NCBI RefSeq assembly: GCF_900177245.1
Contig: NZ_FXBM01000001.1
Coordinates: forward strand, 1,240,001-1,304,000
DNA: 64,000 nucleotides
Direction of reading: 5' to 3'
Source of the DNA: Rathayibacter oskolensis
Lineage (GTDB): Bacteria; Actinomycetota; Actinomycetes; Actinomycetales; Microbacteriaceae
Within the stretch, counting starts at the first letter, position 1; every line of letters begins with the position of its first letter. Below, one piece after another: positions 1-9,340 of this stretch. The position numbers were made by a program, and so were the translations under genes. The notes below the pieces were generated by a model that saw only the letters and a list, made by a program, of their open reading frames with translations, was not told where the DNA came from and ran no database searches.

Positions 1-470
1 AGATCGGACAGCTTCTCGGTGCCGACGACGAGGACGTACTCGGCGAGGCCGGAGCGGACGAACGAGTCGGCCTGGGCGATGCCGTAGGTGTAGCCGGCGC
101 AGGCGGCGGAGATGTCGTAGGCGGGAGCCGGGTTCGCGCCGATCCGGTCGGCGAGGAGCGCGGCCAGCGACGGCGTCTGCACCGTGTTGCTGATGGTCGA
201 CACGAGGACGACGCCGATCTGGTCGGGGCGGATGCCGGCCTTCTCGATCGCCTCGAGGGAGGCGGTGGTCGCGAGGTCGACGGCCTGGACGTCGGCCGAG
301 GCGCGTCGGCGCTCGATGATGCCGGTGCGCTGGCGGATCCACTCGTCGGAGGAGTTGATCGGGCCGACGAGGTCGTCGTTGGGGACGACGAGGTCGCCCC
401 GTGCCGCGCCGAGACCGAGGATCCGGGTGTAGGCGCTGCCGCTGGACTGGGTGAGGGTGGGGGTGGTCAT
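1..470 (-). CDS. fabH: 3-oxoacyl-ACP synthase III (KAS III), partial
   Basis: Condenses an acyl-CoA primer with malonyl-ACP to start fatty-acid synthesis in the cytoplasm. Only the first 156 residues lie in the window; the C-terminal half with the catalytic His and Asn is cut off by the left edge. The N-terminal thiolase fold is clear: SSDEWIRQRTGI near residue 40, and the nucleophile Cys124 in SAACAGYTYG. The ATG at 470 follows a GGAGAGA Shine-Dalgarno, 12 nt after the fabD stop, so the two genes are co-transcribed. The aceE, regulator, fabD, fabH order is the usual actinobacterial arrangement; acpP and fabF are expected just beyond the edge. Confidence 0.95.
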   Translation of the reverse strand, partial: MTTPTLTQSSGSAYTRILGLGAARGDLVVPNDDLVGPINSSDEWIRQRTGIIERRRASADVQAVDLATTASLEAIEKAGIRPDQIGVVLVSTISNTVQTPSLAALLADRIGANPAPAYDISAACAGYTYGIAQADSFVRSGLAEYVLVVGTEKLSD

Positions 471-482
471 CTGTCTCTCCTG

Positions 483-1406
483 CTAGGCGGCGTGCTCGTC
501 GAGGAAGGCGCGGGCGGAGTCCACGTCGTCGGGTGTCTTGACCGCGAGGGTCGGGAGGCCTTTGAGGCCGCGCTTGGCGAGACCCACGAGGGCGCCCGCG
601 GGCGCCAGCTCGATCAGGCCGGTGACCCCCGCCTCCGCGAAGGCCGCCATGCACAGGTCCCAGCGCACCGGGGAGGCGACCTGCCCGACGAGCAGGTCGA
701 GGAACGCCGGGCCGGAGGTGACGACGGAGCCGTCGCGGTTCGTCCAGAGGCGGAGGCTCGGGTCGGCCGGCGTGATCCGGGAGGCGACGGCGGCGAGCTC
801 GTCGCGGGCCGGCGCCATGTAGCGGGTGTGGAAGGCGCCGGCGACCTGCAGCGGGATGACCCGCGTGCCGGGGACGGGCTCGTCCTTGAGCGCCTGCAGC
901 GCCTCCGTCGATCCCGCGACCACGATCTGCCCGCCGCCGTTGTAGTTCGCGGACTCGAGGCCGAGCTCGTCGAGCCGGGCGAGGAGGGCCTGCTCGTCGC
1001 CGCCGAGGACCGCGCTCATCGCGGTCGGGGTCTCGGCGGCCGCAGCGGCCATCGCCCGGGCGCGCTCGCGGACGAAGACGAGGGCGTCGGACTCGCTGAG
1101 CACTCCCGCGCCGGCGGCGGCGGTGATCTCGCCGACGGAGTGGCCGGCGATGCCGGCGATGCGGTCGCGGCGACCGCCCTCGAGGAGGAGGGAGAGCGTG
1201 ACGAGCCCGGCCGACACGATCAGAGGCTGGGCGACCGCGGTGTCGCGCAGGGTATCTGCATCGGACTCGGTGCCGTGCGCCGCGAGATCGATGCCGACCG
1301 CCTCCGAGTGCGCGGCGACCTGCTCGGCGACCGAGGGGTCGGCGAGCCAGGGTGCGAGGAATCCGGGGGTCTGGGAGCCCTGACCCGGGGCGACGACGAC
1401 GATCAC
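483..1406 (-). CDS. fabD: malonyl-CoA:ACP transacylase
   Basis: Transfers malonyl from CoA to acyl carrier protein, supplying the extender unit for type II fatty-acid synthesis. The 307-residue protein begins at GTG 1406 (product starts MIVVVAPGQGSQTPG), with GGAAGA about 8 nt upstream. An in-frame ATG at 1460 would add residues not typical of the family. The oxyanion motif GQGSQ is near residue 10, the nucleophile Ser90 lies in GHSVGE, and the catalytic His is in GAFHTRYM. Full length for FabD. It sits between the FasR-like regulator and fabH on the same strand. Confidence 0.95.
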   Translation of the reverse strand: MIVVVAPGQGSQTPGFLAPWLADPSVAEQVAAHSEAVGIDLAAHGTESDADTLRDTAVAQPLIVSAGLVTLSLLLEGGRRDRIAGIAGHSVGEITAAAGAGVLSESDALVFVRERARAMAAAAAETPTAMSAVLGGDEQALLARLDELGLESANYNGGGQIVVAGSTEALQALKDEPVPGTRVIPLQVAGAFHTRYMAPARDELAAVASRITPADPSLRLWTNRDGSVVTSGPAFLDLLVGQVASPVRWDLCMAAFAEAGVTGLIELAPAGALVGLAKRGLKGLPTLAVKTPDDVDSARAFLDEHAA

Positions 1407-1494
1407 AGAATCAGTCTTCCGATCTGCGCCGCGGAGTGCGGCGCGCTGAGGTACTGACAAACCACAAAGAGCTTGTGGCGGTTCTACAACGGAC

Positions 1495-2766
1495 TCACTT
1501 CCGGGCGGGACGCCTGCGGACGGCTCCGTCGGGATCGCTCATCGATCCGAGGATGAGCGCGGACTGGAGGATGAGCGCCTCGCGCGCCCCCGTCGCGTCC
1601 CAGCCGATGACCTCGGCGACGCGCTTGAGGCGGTACCGCACCGTGTTCGGGTGCACGAACAGCTCCCGTGCCGTCGCCTCGAGGGAGCGCCCGTTGTCGA
1701 GGTAGGCCCACAGCGTCGTCAGGAGCTCGGTCGAGTGCTTCTGCAGCGGGCGGTAGATCTGGGTGATCAGGCTCTGACGAGCGAGGGGGTCGCCGGCGAG
1801 GGCTCGCTCGGGCAGAAGGTCATCGGCGCTGACGGGACGAGGGGCGTTGCGCCAGGAGCGGGCGACCGCGAAGCCGGCGAGCGCGGCGCGGGCGCTGCGC
1901 GATGCCTCCACGAGGGTCGTGACTTCGTGGCCGAGTACGAGGTGACCCGTGCCGAATCCCGGCTCGAGCGCCTCCGCGATCTCGAGGAAGGCGACCGGCG
2001 GGCCGGTCTCCTCCGTCGCGTTCTCACTCGGCTCGGCCCGGCCGATGACGAGGACGAGGCGGCTGCCCTGGACGCCGATGAGAACATCGGCGGCCATGTG
2101 GCGGGCCGTGCGGCGCAGCTGGTCGACGTCGAGCATCTTCGGCGCCGTGCCGACGAGCACCGCCACCTCGCCGTGGCCGTGCCAGCCCAGCGCCGCGATG
2201 CGGCTCGGAAGCTCGTCGTCGGCCTCTCCCGTGAGGATCGAGTCGACGACGAGGGCCTCGAGGCGCGCGTCCCAGAGGCCGCGGGCTTCGGCGGCGCGGG
2301 CGTAGACGTCGGCCGCAGCGAAGGCGATCTCGCGGGAGTAGAGCAGGATCGCCTCGCGGAGGTCGACTCCGCCGTTCTTGACGCGGTCCTCGACCACCTC
2401 GACGGTGACCTTGATGAGCTGGAGCGTCTGGGTCAGCGAGACCGAGCGCAGCAGCTCGCGCGGAGCCGCGCCGAACACGTCCGCCGCGATCCACGCCGTG
2501 GCCGACGGATCGTCGAACCACGAGATGAACGACGTGATGCCGGCCTGGGCGACCAGCCCCACGGAGGAGCGGCGCCCGGGCGGCATGCTGCCGTACCAGG
2601 GCAGCGTGTCCTCGAGGCGCTTGATGGTCTGCGTCGCGAGTTCGCCCGCGATCGTGCGCAGCCACGCGAGCGTCTGCTCCTTGGTCTTCGGAGCGCCCGG
2701 CCGGGGGGCCGAGCGCTCCGAGGGCAGATCTCGCGCGACCGACGATGCGTCGTCGGAGGAGAGCAC
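1495..2766 (-). CDS. PucR/CdaR-type regulator, likely FasR-like fatty-acid synthesis activator
   Basis: A 423-residue DNA-binding protein ending in the PucR C-terminal helix-turn-helix (VHPNTVRYRLKRVAEV, about 40 residues before the end). The middle has the GGDEF-like fold common to this family but no enzyme motif. The position between aceE and fabD matches FasR of streptomycetes, which activates fabD-fabH-acpP-fabF. The function is inferred from that synteny and the HTH type. The start is uncertain: GTG 2766 lies 11 nt after the aceE stop, and the first ~30 residues are low-complexity; a start closer to TKEQTLAWLR is possible. Confidence 0.8.
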   Translation of the reverse strand: MLSSDDASSVARDLPSERSAPRPGAPKTKEQTLAWLRTIAGELATQTIKRLEDTLPWYGSMPPGRRSSVGLVAQAGITSFISWFDDPSATAWIAADVFGAAPRELLRSVSLTQTLQLIKVTVEVVEDRVKNGGVDLREAILLYSREIAFAAADVYARAAEARGLWDARLEALVVDSILTGEADDELPSRIAALGWHGHGEVAVLVGTAPKMLDVDQLRRTARHMAADVLIGVQGSRLVLVIGRAEPSENATEETGPPVAFLEIAEALEPGFGTGHLVLGHEVTTLVEASRSARAALAGFAVARSWRNAPRPVSADDLLPERALAGDPLARQSLITQIYRPLQKHSTELLTTLWAYLDNGRSLEATARELFVHPNTVRYRLKRVAEVIGWDATGAREALILQSALILGSMSDPDGAVRRRPARK

Positions 2767-2777
2767 CGCGCCGTCCG

Positions 2778-5504
2778 TCAGCTCTCGCCGCCCGCGTTGC
2801 CGGTGGTGCCGGCGTTGACGTCGAGCAGCCGGTACTTCTCGATCGCCTGGACGGCGAGCGAGGGGTCGACCTCGCCGCGCTTGGCCAGCAGCTGCAGCGT
2901 GCGCACCACGACCGACGGTCCGTCGATTTTGAAGAAGCGCCGCGCGGCCGCACGGGTGTCCGAGAAGCCGAAGTCGTCCGCTCCGAGCGTCGCGAAGTCG
3001 CCCGGGATGAACTGGCGCAGCTGGTCGGGGACCTGGTGCGAGAAGTCCGAGACGGCGACGAAGGGGCCCTTCGCGTCGGCCAGCTTCTGCGTGACGTACG
3101 GGACCTGCGCCGCGTCCTCGGGGTGGAGGAAGTTGTGGTGCTCGGCCTTGATGCCGTCGCGCCGCAGCTCGTTCCACGAGGTCACCGACCAGACGTCGGC
3201 CGAGACGCCCCAGTCCTCGGCGAGGAGCTTCTGCGCCTCGATCGCCCACGGCACGGCGACTCCGGAGGCGAGCAGCTGCGCCTTCGGCCCGTCCCACTGA
3301 CCCCACGAGATCCGGTGGATGCCGCGGACGATGCCGTCCACGTCGACGTCCTCGGGCTCCTTGGGCTGCACGATCGGCTCGTTGTAGACCGCGATGTAGT
3401 ACATGACGTTCGGGTCGGGGTGCTTCCCGCCGTACATGCGGTCGAGACCGGACTGCACGATGTGCGCGATCTCGTAGCCGTACGCCGGGTCGTAGCTGAC
3501 CACGGCCGGGTTGGTCGCCGCGAGGATCGGCGAGTGGCCGTCCGCGTGCTGGAGGCCTTCACCGGTCAGCGTCGTGCGCCCGGCCGTGGCGCCGATCATG
3601 AAGCCGCGGGTCATCATGTCGCCCGCCGCCCAGATCGCGTCGCCCGTGCGCTGGAACCCGAACATCGAGTAGAAGACGTAGACCGGGATGAGCGGCTCGC
3701 CCTGCGTCGAGTACGAGGTGCCGACCGCGGTGAACGCCGCGAGGGCGCCCGCCTCGTTGATGCCGACGTGCAGGATCTGCCCCTGGGGGCTCTCCTTGTA
3801 CGCGAGCAGCAGCTCGCGGTCGACCGAGGTGTAGTGCTGCCCGCGGGGGTTGTAGATCTTCGCGTTCGGGAAGAACGCATCCATGCCGAAGGTGCGCGCC
3901 TCGTCGGGGATGATCGGGACGACGCGGTTGCCGAAGTCCTTCGAGCGGAGGATGTCCTTGAGGATGCGGACGAACGCCATGGTGGTGGCGACCTCCTGCG
4001 TCCCGGAGCCCTTCTTGCCGATGGCGTAGGCGGAGTCGTCGGGCAGGTTGAGCTGCGTGTACTTCGTCCGTCGCTCCGGGACGTAGCCGCCCAGCGCACG
4101 GCGGCGCTCCTGCAGGTACTCGATCGCCTCGTCGCCCTGACCCGGGTGGTAGTACGGCGGGAGGTAGGGGTTCTCCTCGAGCTGCGCGTCGGTGATCGGG
4201 ATCCGCATGGTGTCGCGGAAGCCCTTGAGGTTGTCGAGCGTCATCTTCTTCATCTGGTGGGTCGCGTTGCGTCCCTCGAAGCTGCGGCCGAGACCGTAGC
4301 CCTTGATGGTGTGCGCCAGGATGACGGTCGGCTGGCCCTTGTGCTCGCTCGCGGCCTTCATGGCGGCGTAGATCTTGCGGTAGTCGTGACCACCTCGGCG
4401 CAGGCCCCAGACCTGCTCGTCGGTGTAGTCCTCGACGAGCTTCTTGGCACGCGGGTCGCGGCCGAAGAAGTTCTCGCGGACGTAGGCGCCGTCTTCGGTC
4501 TTGTAGGTCTGGAAGTCGCCGTCGGGCGTCTTGTTCATCAGATCCAGCAGCGCGCCCTCGGTGTCGCGCGCGAGGAGGTCGTCCCACTCGCGGCCCCAGA
4601 TGAGCTTGATGACGTTCCAGCCGGCACCCCGGAAGAACGACTCCAGCTCCTGCACGATCTTGCCGTTGCCGCGGACCGGTCCGTCGAGGCGCTGGAGGTT
4701 GCAGTTGACGATGAAGTTCAGGTTGTCGAGGCCGTCGTTCGCCGCGACCTGCAGCTGACCGCGCGACTCGACCTCGTCCATCTCGCCGTCGCCGAGGAAC
4801 GCCCAGACCTGCTGGTCGGAGGCGTCCTTGATGCCGCGGTTGGTGAGGTACTTGTTCGCCTGCGCCTGGTAGATCGCGTTGATCGGACCGAGGCCCATCG
4901 ACACGGTCGGGAACTGCCAGAACTCGGGCATGAGGCGCGGGTGCGGGTAGCTCGAGAGCCCGCCGCCCTGGTGCGACTTCTCCTGGCGGAACCCGTCGAG
5001 CTGGTGCTCGGTCAGGCGTCCCTCGAGGAAGGCGCGAGCGTAGGGACCGGGGGAGGCGTGGCCCTGGATGAAGATCTGGTCGCCGCCGCCCGGGTGGTCC
5101 TGGCCGCGGAAGAAGTGGTTGAAGCCGACCTCGTAGAGCGAGGCGCTCGACGCGTACGTCGAGATGTGGCCGCCGACGCCGATGCCGGGCCGCTGGGCGC
5201 GGTGGACCAGGATGGCCGCGTTCCAGCGGATCCAGGCGCGGTAGCGGCGCTCGATGTCCTCGTCTCCGGGGAACTCGGGCTCGTTCTCGGGAGCGATCGT
5301 GTTGATGTAGTCCGTGGTGGGGACCATCGGCACACCGAGGTGCAGCTCTTTGGAGCGCTTGAGGAGGCTGAGCATGACGTCACGTCCGCGGCCCGCCCCC
5401 CGCTCCTCGACGAGCGCGTCCAGCGACTCGTTCCACTCCGACGTTTCCTCGGGGTCCGAGTCCACGTGACCGACGGAATACGGGTCCTGATCGTTAACAG
5501 TCAC
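2778..5504 (-). CDS. aceE: pyruvate dehydrogenase E1 component, homodimeric type
   Basis: Thiamine-diphosphate enzyme that decarboxylates pyruvate and reductively acetylates the lipoyl domain of E2, feeding acetyl-CoA to the TCA cycle and to the adjacent fatty-acid genes. The 908 residues match the homodimeric actinobacterial AceE in length. The ThDP motif begins GDGEMDE near residue 250, and [20 protein letters not shown] lies in the N-terminal third. I place the start at GTG 5504, preceded by AGAGAGAGG at good spacing; the longer ATG at 5552 lacks a ribosome site. lipA and lipB, which make its E2 lipoyl cofactor, lie at 61.7-63.4 kb. Confidence 0.95.
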   Translation of the reverse strand: MTVNDQDPYSVGHVDSDPEETSEWNESLDALVEERGAGRGRDVMLSLLKRSKELHLGVPMVPTTDYINTIAPENEPEFPGDEDIERRYRAWIRWNAAILVHRAQRPGIGVGGHISTYASSASLYEVGFNHFFRGQDHPGGGDQIFIQGHASPGPYARAFLEGRLTEHQLDGFRQEKSHQGGGLSSYPHPRLMPEFWQFPTVSMGLGPINAIYQAQANKYLTNRGIKDASDQQVWAFLGDGEMDEVESRGQLQVAANDGLDNLNFIVNCNLQRLDGPVRGNGKIVQELESFFRGAGWNVIKLIWGREWDDLLARDTEGALLDLMNKTPDGDFQTYKTEDGAYVRENFFGRDPRAKKLVEDYTDEQVWGLRRGGHDYRKIYAAMKAASEHKGQPTVILAHTIKGYGLGRSFEGRNATHQMKKMTLDNLKGFRDTMRIPITDAQLEENPYLPPYYHPGQGDEAIEYLQERRRALGGYVPERRTKYTQLNLPDDSAYAIGKKGSGTQEVATTMAFVRILKDILRSKDFGNRVVPIIPDEARTFGMDAFFPNAKIYNPRGQHYTSVDRELLLAYKESPQGQILHVGINEAGALAAFTAVGTSYSTQGEPLIPVYVFYSMFGFQRTGDAIWAAGDMMTRGFMIGATAGRTTLTGEGLQHADGHSPILAATNPAVVSYDPAYGYEIAHIVQSGLDRMYGGKHPDPNVMYYIAVYNEPIVQPKEPEDVDVDGIVRGIHRISWGQWDGPKAQLLASGVAVPWAIEAQKLLAEDWGVSADVWSVTSWNELRRDGIKAEHHNFLHPEDAAQVPYVTQKLADAKGPFVAVSDFSHQVPDQLRQFIPGDFATLGADDFGFSDTRAAARRFFKIDGPSVVVRTLQLLAKRGEVDPSLAVQAIEKYRLLDVNAGTTGNAGGES

Positions 5505-5786
5505 CCTCGACCTCTCTCTGGGGGCAGATCGTGCCCGAGACATCACTCTCATGAAGCGGTGCGGATCCGCACGTGCAGGGCTCGGATGACGAGCCGCGCG
5601 CGGGCACCTGGATCAGCCTAGCGATTCCAGCGATCTGTGACGATCCACGAGCGAACCCTCAGGTCACTGTGGGAATTCACCACTGCCGGCCCGGTTCACT
5701 GCTTCCCTTGGTGGATGCCCGGAGCGGGTCTAGCATTGCCCCTCGTGCTCGCTCGATTCTCGTGCGCACGGAAGGACATCGGACCG

Positions 5787-6260
5787 ATGGCTCTCGAGAA
5801 GCTCACACTGGCTCCCGACTTCGAACTCGCGAACCAGTACGGCGAGCGCATCCAGCTGGGCGACTTCCACGGGCGGCGCAACGTCGCCCTCGTCTTCTTC
5901 CCCCTGGCCTTCTCGGGCACCTGCACCGGTGAGTTCTGCGTCCTGCGCGAGAACCTCGCTCTCTTCGAGCACGCGGAGGTCGAGCTGATCGGCATCTCCG
6001 TCGACTCCAAGCACACCCTGCGCGCCTGGGGCGAGAAGCAGGGCTACGACTTCACCCTCCTGTCGGACTTCTGGCCGCACGGCGACGTCGCCAAGCAGTA
6101 CGGGGTGTTCCTGGAGGGGAAGGGCTACGCCACGCGCGCGACGTTCCTCATCGACAAGGAGGGCGTGATCCGCGAGACGTTCATCACGGCTCCGGGCGAG
6201 GCGCGCTCCATCGACGCCTACCGCGCCGCCATCGACGCTCTCGCTCCCGCGCACGCCTGA
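5787..6260 (+). CDS. peroxiredoxin, AhpE/BCP-like
   Basis: Thiol peroxidase reducing hydroperoxides in the cytoplasm. 157 residues, thioredoxin fold. The peroxidatic Cys46 is in FSGTCTGEFC and a second Cys51 lies five residues on, where BCP-type enzymes may carry a resolving cysteine; classical AhpE is a one-Cys enzyme, so the mechanism is open. ATG 5787 is preceded by GGAAGGA (5771-5777). A TAGCAT -10-like hexamer sits at 5731-5736. An in-frame ATG at 5637 would add 50 unrelated residues. Divergent from aceE and followed by a hairpin terminator candidate. Confidence 0.9.
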   Translation: MALEKLTLAPDFELANQYGERIQLGDFHGRRNVALVFFPLAFSGTCTGEFCVLRENLALFEHAEVELIGISVDSKHTLRAWGEKQGYDFTLLSDFWPHGDVAKQYGVFLEGKGYATRATFLIDKEGVIRETFITAPGEARSIDAYRAAIDALAPAHA

Positions 6261-6279
6261 CGCCACCTCGACGAACAGT

Positions 6280-6329
6280 CGGGACGCCGTTTCGGCAGGA
6301 GTCGACCGGCGCGCTCGCAGGGCGTCCCG
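6280..6329. terminator. inverted repeat between convergent genes
   Basis: CGGGACGCC at 6280-6288 pairs with GGCGTCCCG at 6321-6329 around a 32-nt loop. It lies between the ends of the peroxiredoxin gene (plus) and a membrane-protein gene (minus), so it could stop transcription from both sides. There is no T tract, which is usual for this GC content. Confidence 0.4.
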
Positions 6330-6334
6330 TGCAG

Positions 6335-7036
6335 TCAGTTCAGGATGTTGACCGCGCGCGAGATGACCAGCGCGAGCAGGACGAACCCCGTGACGCCCTC
6401 GAGCGACATCAGGAGCTTCACCCGGCTCGACAGCGGCATCGTGTCGGTGGGGCTGAACGCCATCGTGTTCGTCGTCGAGACGTAGAGGTAGTCGACGAAG
6501 CCCGGGCGCCAGTCGGCGCGCTCGGAGGAGGTGACCGACACCTCCGCGACCGTGTCCCGGTAGGCGTCCTGCGGGAACGCGAAGTCGGCGGGCGGCAGCT
6601 GAGCCCGGGGGAGCGTGCCTCGGGCCAGCGGGCCCCCGCGGTCGAGCTCCCAGAAGAGCAGGGCGTAGGCGACCACGTTCGTCACCCAGACCTGCAGCGC
6701 CGTGAGCAGGAGCAGCGGACCGTCGGTCGAACCGTCCACGAGCGCGATGATCACCGAGACGACGTTCACCTGGTTGGCGGCGGCGAGGACGACCGCGAGT
6801 GCGATCGACACTCCGCGCGACCACCGGGTCTCGGAGTCGAGCCGGTGCGGGTTGACGATGAACAGCGGCACCAGGAGGGCCAGCGTGAGGCCCGCGGCGA
6901 CGAGCCGCACGACCGAGGTGTCGTCGGTGTGCCCGACCACGTTGAGGGCGACGGCGACGATGATGGCCGCCGATGCCGGCCAGCGGGATTCGGCTCGGCG
7001 CCTGGCGCGGGTGCCCTCGTCGCTGCTGTCGGCCAT
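6335..7036 (-). CDS. integral membrane protein, DUF1345-like
   Basis: Uncharacterised membrane protein of 233 residues with about five or six hydrophobic segments: residues ~22-38, 45-62, 75-95, 105-130 and the C-terminal ~210-232. Before the last segment is a conserved-looking stretch GFVDYLYVSTTNTMAFSPTD, resembling a half-pore loop of ion-channel-like DUF1345 relatives; that resemblance is from memory and moderate. The start at ATG 7036 is supported by a TACTCT hexamer (7048-7043, minus strand) exactly 6 nt upstream, indicating a leaderless mRNA. No partner gene is apparent. Confidence 0.7.
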   Translation of the reverse strand: MADSSDEGTRARRRAESRWPASAAIIVAVALNVVGHTDDTSVVRLVAAGLTLALLVPLFIVNPHRLDSETRWSRGVSIALAVVLAAANQVNVVSVIIALVDGSTDGPLLLLTALQVWVTNVVAYALLFWELDRGGPLARGTLPRAQLPPADFAFPQDAYRDTVAEVSVTSSERADWRPGFVDYLYVSTTNTMAFSPTDTMPLSSRVKLLMSLEGVTGFVLLALVISRAVNILN

Positions 7037-7141
7037 GTGCCGAGAGTAGCGCCGCCGGCGTGCGGCCCCTGCCCCCGCACGGGTCCTCCCGCTCCGAGCA
7101 GGGCGCGGTTCGCGGCGGGTCGGAGGGGAACGGCCGTGTCG

Positions 7142-7147
7142 TAGGAT
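7142..7147 (+). promoter_or_regulatory. -10 element ahead of tRNA-Val
   Basis: TAGGAT lies 32 nt before the first base of the tRNA-Val gene and matches the TAnnnT form seen before many genes in this window. No clear -35 hexamer is visible. Confidence 0.35.
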
Positions 7148-7179
7148 CGAGGCGATCGTTCGTGGCTCGGCCGCGGCGG

Positions 7180-7252
7180 GGGCCTTTAGCTCAGTTGGTA
7201 GAGCGCCACGTTTACACCGTGGATGTCATCGGTTCGAGCCCGGTAGGGCCCA
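7180..7252 (+). tRNA. tRNA-Val (anticodon TAC)
   Basis: A 73-nt cloverleaf. The acceptor GGGCCTT (7180-7186) pairs with AGGGCCC (7245-7251); the D-arm is GCTC...GAGC; the anticodon stem CCACG/CGTGG encloses loop TTTACAC with anticodon TAC; the T-arm carries GGTTCGAGCC. The 3' CCA is not encoded (the genome reads A then CCC). No integrase or duplicated tRNA 3' end lies nearby, so I see no sign of an integrated element here. Confidence 0.95.
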
Positions 7253-7327
7253 CCCGGTTCCCGAGGCGCGGGGCCCCGCCTAGACGCTCGTCGCTCTGCC
7301 GCAGTTCACGCGCCGGACGGTGTCGCG

Positions 7328-7672
7328 TCAGCGCGACTGACGGCGCTTGTAGGGCTTCGGCTGGCCCTTGACGATCGGGGCGCGGCCGGTGCCCTTCGAG
7401 GCCTTGGCCTTGCCTCCGGTCTTCGCAGGTGCCGCCTCCTCGTCGCCGAGGGCGGCGAGCTCCTCGCGTGCCGAGGCGAGGCGCTGACGGCCCGCCGCGG
7501 TGAGGGTCGTCGCGGCTGCTCCCGGCTCGAACAGCACGCGTCCGTCGTCGAGCTCGACGGCTTCGACGGAGGAGTCGAGCTTCTGCCGCGAGATGCCGAG
7601 CTTCTCGGCGGCGCGCACGAAGTGGAGCTCCTCGGCGACCACCACGAAGTGGCGCAGCTGACTGATCTTCAT
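7328..7672 (-). CDS. stand-alone LysR-type winged HTH protein with basic tail
   Basis: 114 residues. Residues 1-45 (KISQLRHFVVVAEELHF...) match the N-terminal winged helix of LysR regulators, but no effector-binding domain follows. The protein instead ends in a short charged linker and a Lys/Arg-rich tail (GQPKPYKRRQSR). It may bind DNA constitutively or act as a nucleoid-type protein; the function is unknown. ATG 7672 has GGAGG 8 nt upstream, a stronger start than the in-frame ATG at 7711. Monocistronic, convergent with the tRNA. Confidence 0.75.
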   Translation of the reverse strand: MKISQLRHFVVVAEELHFVRAAEKLGISRQKLDSSVEAVELDDGRVLFEPGAAATTLTAAGRQRLASAREELAALGDEEAAPAKTGGKAKASKGTGRAPIVKGQPKPYKRRQSR

Positions 7673-7854
7673 CCGGAATCCTCCACCGGCCGCGCTCTGC
7701 GGCGCCTCCACCGTACGCGGTCGCGGCGCCCGCCCCGCAGAGGGGGAGGCCGTCCATTCCCGACTCCTCGTTCGGGGGACCTTGTAGGAGAGCGCTCTCA
7801 GTCCTACTCTCGCGGCGTGGGCGGAACCCGAAGCCGGCCGCAGAGGAGGCCCAC

Positions 7855-8415
7855 ATGGGCGCGCTCGTCTACAGCGCTCTCGCGTCGCTCGACGGCTACA
7901 CGGTCGACGAGTCGGGCGGTTTCGCCTGGGCGGAGCCCCGCCCGGCGGTGCACCGCTTCATCAACGAGAGCGAGGCGTCGGTCGCGACCTTCCTCTACGG
8001 GCGGCGCATGTACGAGACCATGAGCGGCTGGGACACGGAGTACGACCTCGCGAAGGAGTTCGCCTTCATCCGCGATTTCCAGAGCCACTGGCAGGCGGCG
8101 GACAAGATCGTCTACTCGAGAACGCTCCCCTCCGTGCGCACACGACGGACGCGGCTCGAGCGCGAGTTCGACCCGATCGCCGTCGCGGCGCTGGTGCGCG
8201 AGAGCGAGCAGGACGTCTCGATCGGAGGACCTGGCCTCGCGGCGCTGGCGCTCGATGCGGGGATCGTCGACGAGATCCGCTGGTTCGTCCTGCCGGTGAC
8301 GGTCGGAGGAGGGACGACGTTCCTCCCGAGGGGGCTCCGACTGGAGCTCGACCTGCGCGAGGAGCGCCGCTTCGCCGACGGGACCGTCTACCTCCGCTAC
8401 GCCGTCAGGCGCTGA
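7855..8415 (+). CDS. RibD C-terminal/DHFR-like reductase family protein
   Basis: 186 residues of the dihydrofolate-reductase-like fold found in RibD C-terminal domains and YwjB/YyaP-type stand-alone proteins. It opens LVYSALASLDGYTVDESG, has FLYGRRMYETM near residue 46, and SIGGPGLAALAL near residue 122, where NADPH phosphates bind in the family. The substrate is unknown; no riboflavin gene is nearby. GAGGAGG stands just before ATG 7855, and a TACTCT hexamer at 7803-7808 may be its -10. The last 19 bp overlap the end of the convergent patatin gene. Confidence 0.8.
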   Translation: MGALVYSALASLDGYTVDESGGFAWAEPRPAVHRFINESEASVATFLYGRRMYETMSGWDTEYDLAKEFAFIRDFQSHWQAADKIVYSRTLPSVRTRRTRLEREFDPIAVAALVRESEQDVSIGGPGLAALALDAGIVDEIRWFVLPVTVGGGTTFLPRGLRLELDLREERRFADGTVYLRYAVRR

Positions 8416-9278
8416 CCGGGAGCGACGGCACCCACCAGCTCGGCGATCAGGGGAGCGATCCGCGCGCCCTGCGCCCGGCCCGCCTCGGCGGATGCCCGGC
8501 GGACCGAGGGGTCGAGCGAGTTCGGTCCGAAGGCCGCGACGGACGCCCCGTCGGCGTAGACGACCTCGACCCGGGAGTCGCCGAGGGCGTTGAGCTCGGC
8601 GTTCGGGATGGTCCCGACCCCGGGGGCACCGACGCCGGAGAGAGGCGTGACGACGAGGACCCAGTCGGCACCCGCGGCGAGATCGGCGTTGCTGCCGGAG
8701 CGGACGCCTCCGTCCATGTAGCGGACGCCGCCGATGGTGACCGGCGGCCAGACTCCGGGGACCGCGCAGCTCGCCGAGATCGCGTCGACGAGCTCGACGC
8801 CGCTCGTGCGGTCGAACACCGCGAGCGCGCCGGTGGCCGTGTCGACCGCGGTGATCAGGAGGCGGCGCTCGGGCCAGTCGGCCTCCGCTACGCGGGCGGC
8901 GATGACGGCCCGCCGGGTGTCCTCGGTCAGGGTCTCGGTCTCGAGTGCCAGGGTGCCGATCCGTCTGCGCGCGTCCTCGGGCGACGTCGCGCCCTCGACG
9001 GCCGCGGCGAACAGGGCCTGCAGCTTCTCGGAGTCGACGTCGGCGCCGATCTCGGCCGACTCCTCGCGCAGCTGGGCGGCGTAGGACTCGTCCAGGCCCA
9101 CCGCGGTGCTCAGCTGAGCGGCGACCGCCGAGCCCGCCGAGGTGCCGACGAACGTGGTCGCGGGGTCGAGAAGGAGCCGTGCCGCCTCCGGTGACGCGTC
9201 GGAGATGCCGCGGACGATGCCGAGCTCCCAGGCGATTCCGGCGAGGCCGCCACCGGCGAGGACGAGGGCTCCGGGCAT
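8397..9278 (-). CDS. patatin-like phospholipase
   Basis: Serine lipid acyl hydrolase of 293 residues. All patatin landmarks are present: oxyanion loop GGGLAGIAWELG near residue 9, nucleophile elbow GTSAGS near residue 46, and the catalytic Asp in YMDGGVRSGSN near residue 190. No signal peptide is seen, so it should be cytoplasmic. ATG 9278 follows AAGGAA. Its stop codon falls inside the 3' end of the convergent RibD-like gene (19-bp overlap). Confidence 0.88.
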   Translation of the reverse strand: MPGALVLAGGGLAGIAWELGIVRGISDASPEAARLLLDPATTFVGTSAGSAVAAQLSTAVGLDESYAAQLREESAEIGADVDSEKLQALFAAAVEGATSPEDARRRIGTLALETETLTEDTRRAVIAARVAEADWPERRLLITAVDTATGALAVFDRTSGVELVDAISASCAVPGVWPPVTIGGVRYMDGGVRSGSNADLAAGADWVLVVTPLSGVGAPGVGTIPNAELNALGDSRVEVVYADGASVAAFGPNSLDPSVRRASAEAGRAQGARIAPLIAELVGAVAPGQRLTA

Positions 9279-9340
9279 GGACGTTCCTTTCGATAGGTAC
9301 GGGCGCTTTCGATCAGTGCAGGTGTCTGGGGCGGTCGCGG

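Noticed and set aside
2745-5621. A 958-codon plus-strand frame opposite aceE
   Set aside because: Mirror frame of a highly conserved gene; no family features of its own.
7180-7252. Attachment site of an integrated element at tRNA-Val
   Set aside because: No integrase, no duplicated tRNA 3' end and ordinary housekeeping genes on both sides.
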